Shown here piece by piece: positions 5,892 to 7,119 of a DNA stretch of 7,119 nt. A program made the translations under genes and the position numbers. Numbering within the stretch: the first letter of the stretch is position 1; the number at the start of each line of letters is the position of its first letter. This DNA comes from Pseudomonadota bacterium (GTDB lineage: Bacteria > Pseudomonadota > Alphaproteobacteria > Rhodospirillales > Magnetospirillaceae): positions 1-7,119 of the forward strand of contig JAEZFE010000476.1 of assembly GCA_023437865.1 (NCBI GenBank), in the 5' to 3' direction. The notes under the pieces are model-generated. The model was not told the DNA's origin. It did no database searches and saw nothing but the letters and a program-made list of their open reading frames with translations.

Positions 5892-7119
5892 AGAACGTGA
5901 TCTTCTCGACACCGTCGAGGTGGATCACCAGCCCATCAGCCGTGCCGTCGATCACCCGGATCTCGGCAGCCGTGCCAGCGGCGATGTCGAAGACGTGCGT
6001 CGCTGCGGGGATGTTCTGCTGGACACCGTTAACATACAGGTCGAACTGCGCGTGCATCCCCGAAAGATCCACCGTATCGGTGCCCGCCCCGCCATAGACG
6101 AAGTCGGCCAGGGCATCGCCCGGCGCGTGGACCTGGTCGCCGGCACTGAAGACGAACAGGTCGTCGCCAGCATCGCCGTACAGCTTGTCCGAGCCAGTGC
6201 CGCCATGGATGGTGTCGTTGCCGGCACCACCATGAATGGTGTCATTGCCGCCCAGCCCCTTGAGCACTTCGCTGATGGCGGTGCCGTTCAGCACGTTGTT
6301 GCCAGCATCGCCCTCGATGGGCGACGGCGCGGTAACGGCCAGCGTGAAATTCTTGGAGAGCGTGGCGGTGGACGCGTTGCTGGTTTCCTTGCTGGTCGCC
6401 TGGACCGACAAAGTGTAGCTGCCCGCCACGTTGTCCTGGGGCGTGAGCGTCAGGTTGTTCAAATCGCCGGCGGCCAGCGTCCACGAGCCGTCACCATTCT
6501 TGGTTCCGGCGCTGAGCGTGGCGGTGCTGGGAATGCCGCTGATCTTTAGGCTGAGCGTCTCCGACGGGTCGTTCACCGCCGAACTGAGATCCAGCGCGAT
6601 GGGTGTGCCCCAGGTGCCGGAGGCATCGTGCACGGTCAGATCCGGCACATCGGCCACCGCGTTAACGGTCACCGTGGCATTCACCGTCGAGGACACCGCC
6701 TCGGCTGCGGTGCCGTCCTGCGAATGGGCCGCCACAGCCAGAGTGATGACGCCCGCGTAATTGGCCGGCCCCTGGATTGTCAGCAGATTGCTGCCGCTGA
6801 TGCTGGCCAGTTGCGCGGCGGTGAGAATGGCCGTGCCGGTACCGTCAATGGCGATGTCGGTGGAGCCCAGCTTGAGCACCGACCCCGCCGGGATACCGCC
6901 GACAGTGACCCAATGGGTCTCAGACCCATCGTTATCCGGCCAAGTCAGCTGTGGCATGTTGATGGTGATCGGCGCGTCCTCGTTGCCCGACGACGCCGCA
7001 ATGGTGAAGCTGTTGGGCAGATCGCTGACCGCTTCCACCTGCACAGTGACCTGCACGGTGGTGCTGGCGGCGGCGGCGGTGCCGTCGGTGCTGGTGGCGG
7101 TGACGGTCAGGGTGAAGTC
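5890..7119 (-). CDS. RTX-type T1SS-secreted adhesin, C-terminal part (5' end outside window)
   Basis: The frame is open from the right edge to a TAA at 5890-5892, giving 409 visible residues. The true start lies upstream, so an internal GTG at 7056 should not be taken as the start. Fragment residues 1-264 are low-charge, Thr/Ala/Val-rich beta-type sequence in repeated modules of about 110-124 residues, with recurring motifs such as DGTAA, AVADVP, GDGSWTLAAGDL and GSYTLSVQATS. These resemble the Ig/cadherin-like repeats of giant T1SS adhesins. Residues 271-324 are six RTX-type nonapeptides, expected to bind calcium outside the cell, with a further GAGTDTVDL unit at 344-352. The last ~55 residues, ending GVEKITF, fit an uncleaved C-terminal T1SS signal. 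There is no cysteine in the visible part. The ABC exporter gene follows after 11 bases, so this protein is the likely cargo. Adhesin rather than enzyme is inferred from the repeats; a catalytic or binding domain could lie in the unseen N-terminal part. Confidence 0.9.
   Translation of the reverse strand, partial: DFTLTVTATSTDGTAAAASTTVQVTVQVEAVSDLPNSFTIAASSGNEDAPITINMPQLTWPDNDGSETHWVTVGGIPAGSVLKLGSTDIAIDGTGTAILTAAQLASISGSNLLTIQGPANYAGVITLAVAAHSQDGTAAEAVSSTVNATVTVNAVADVPDLTVHDASGTWGTPIALDLSSAVNDPSETLSLKISGIPSTATLSAGTKNGDGSWTLAAGDLNNLTLTPQDNVAGSYTLSVQATSKETSNASTATLSKNFTLAVTAPSPIEGDAGNNVLNGTAISEVLKGLGGNDTIHGGAGNDTIHGGTGSDKLYGDAGDDLFVFSAGDQVHAPGDALADFVYGGAGTDTVDLSGMHAQFDLYVNGVQQNIPAATHVFDIAAGTAAEIRVIDGTADGLVIHLDGVEKITF
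5893..6063 (-). other. Probable C-terminal type I secretion signal region
   Basis: This encodes the last 57 residues of the adhesin, after the last RTX-like unit. It has few basic residues, is rich in Ala, Asp, Val and Ile, and ends in IHLDGVEKITF just before the TAA. T1SS signals are C-terminal, uncleaved and poorly conserved. The call rests on position behind RTX repeats and on the neighbouring exporter gene, not on a strict motif. Confidence 0.6.
6148..6309 (-). repeat. RTX nonapeptide block, six 27-bp units
   Basis: Six consecutive nine-residue units in perfect register (fragment residues 271-324): DAGNNVLNG, TAISEVLKG, LGGNDTIHG, GAGNDTIHG, GTGSDKLYG, DAGDDLFVF. Units 1 and 3-6 fit the RTX consensus GGxGxDxUx closely; unit 2 is degenerate. 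Units 3 and 4 are also very similar in DNA. In this family such blocks form a calcium-binding beta-roll that folds after secretion. A separate unit, GAGTDTVDL, lies at 6064-6090. Confidence 0.92.
6328..7119 (-). repeat. Tandem Ig/cadherin-like modules of the adhesin
   Basis: Two near-complete modules (fragment residues 31-153 and 154-264) follow the end of a third that enters from the right edge. Module ends align: TLTVTATSTDGTAA (residues 3-16), TLAVAAHSQDGTAA (126-139) and TLSVQATSKETSN (236-248). The joints AVSDLP (31-35 with the preceding Ala) and AVADVP (154-159) also match. Central motifs correspond as well: VGGIPAGSVLKLG in one module and ISGIPSTATLSAG in the next. Periods differ (about 124 and 110 residues) and identity is partial, so these are diverged protein repeats rather than recent DNA duplications. 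The pattern is like repeat families described in large T1SS-exported surface proteins. How many modules the full protein has cannot be told from this window. Confidence 0.75.

Noticed and set aside
4151..5893. Long plus-strand open frame (580 codons) opposite ABC half 1
   Set aside because: Antisense shadow rich in Gln, His and Gly; the minus strand holds a continuous exporter domain.
6148..6309. The 27-bp repeat block as a CRISPR or non-coding satellite
   Set aside because: The units are in frame and encode RTX nonapeptides; there are no spacers.

Overview
The window is GC-rich and codes on the minus strand throughout. It looks like part of a type I secretion (T1SS) locus from a Gram-negative bacterium, probably an alphaproteobacterium. 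That assignment is inferred from composition, codon use and the type of exporter; there is no marker gene to confirm it. Read in the direction of transcription (right to left), three genes are packed head to tail: (1) the 3' end of a large repeat-containing RTX adhesin (7119 to 5890, 5' end off the window); (2) a 1314-residue protein made of two complete T1SS-type ABC transporter halves fused in tandem (5878 to 1934); (3) a HlyD-type membrane fusion (adaptor) gene (1914 to the left edge). The gaps are 11 and 19 bases, and each downstream gene has a good Shine-Dalgarno sequence before a non-ATG start (TTG, GTG). The layout suggests one operon: a secreted adhesin and the inner-membrane and periplasmic parts of its exporter. 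No TolC-type outer-membrane gene is visible. I see no promoter, terminator, RNA gene, insertion sequence or CRISPR array.

Three things stand out. First, the adaptor gene has an in-frame TAG at 865-867. The same frame is then open for 288 more codons to the edge and reads as a clean HlyD C-terminal half, so the gene is broken by one nonsense codon, or read through, or the base is wrong. Second, before its HlyD part this gene encodes about 220 residues with roughly seven hydrophobic segments, an unusual extension for an adaptor. Third, the tandem ABC protein has unusual ATPase motifs: neither half has a normal LSGGQ signature, half 1 has proline in place of the H-loop histidine, and a region resembling an inactive C39 peptidase-like domain lies between the halves.

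Together these suggest a specialised adhesin exporter with a fused, asymmetric ABC core and a multi-membrane-span adaptor, possibly inactivated in this strain by the amber codon. All sequence between the genes is accounted for: there is no stretch above 20 bases without a gene.
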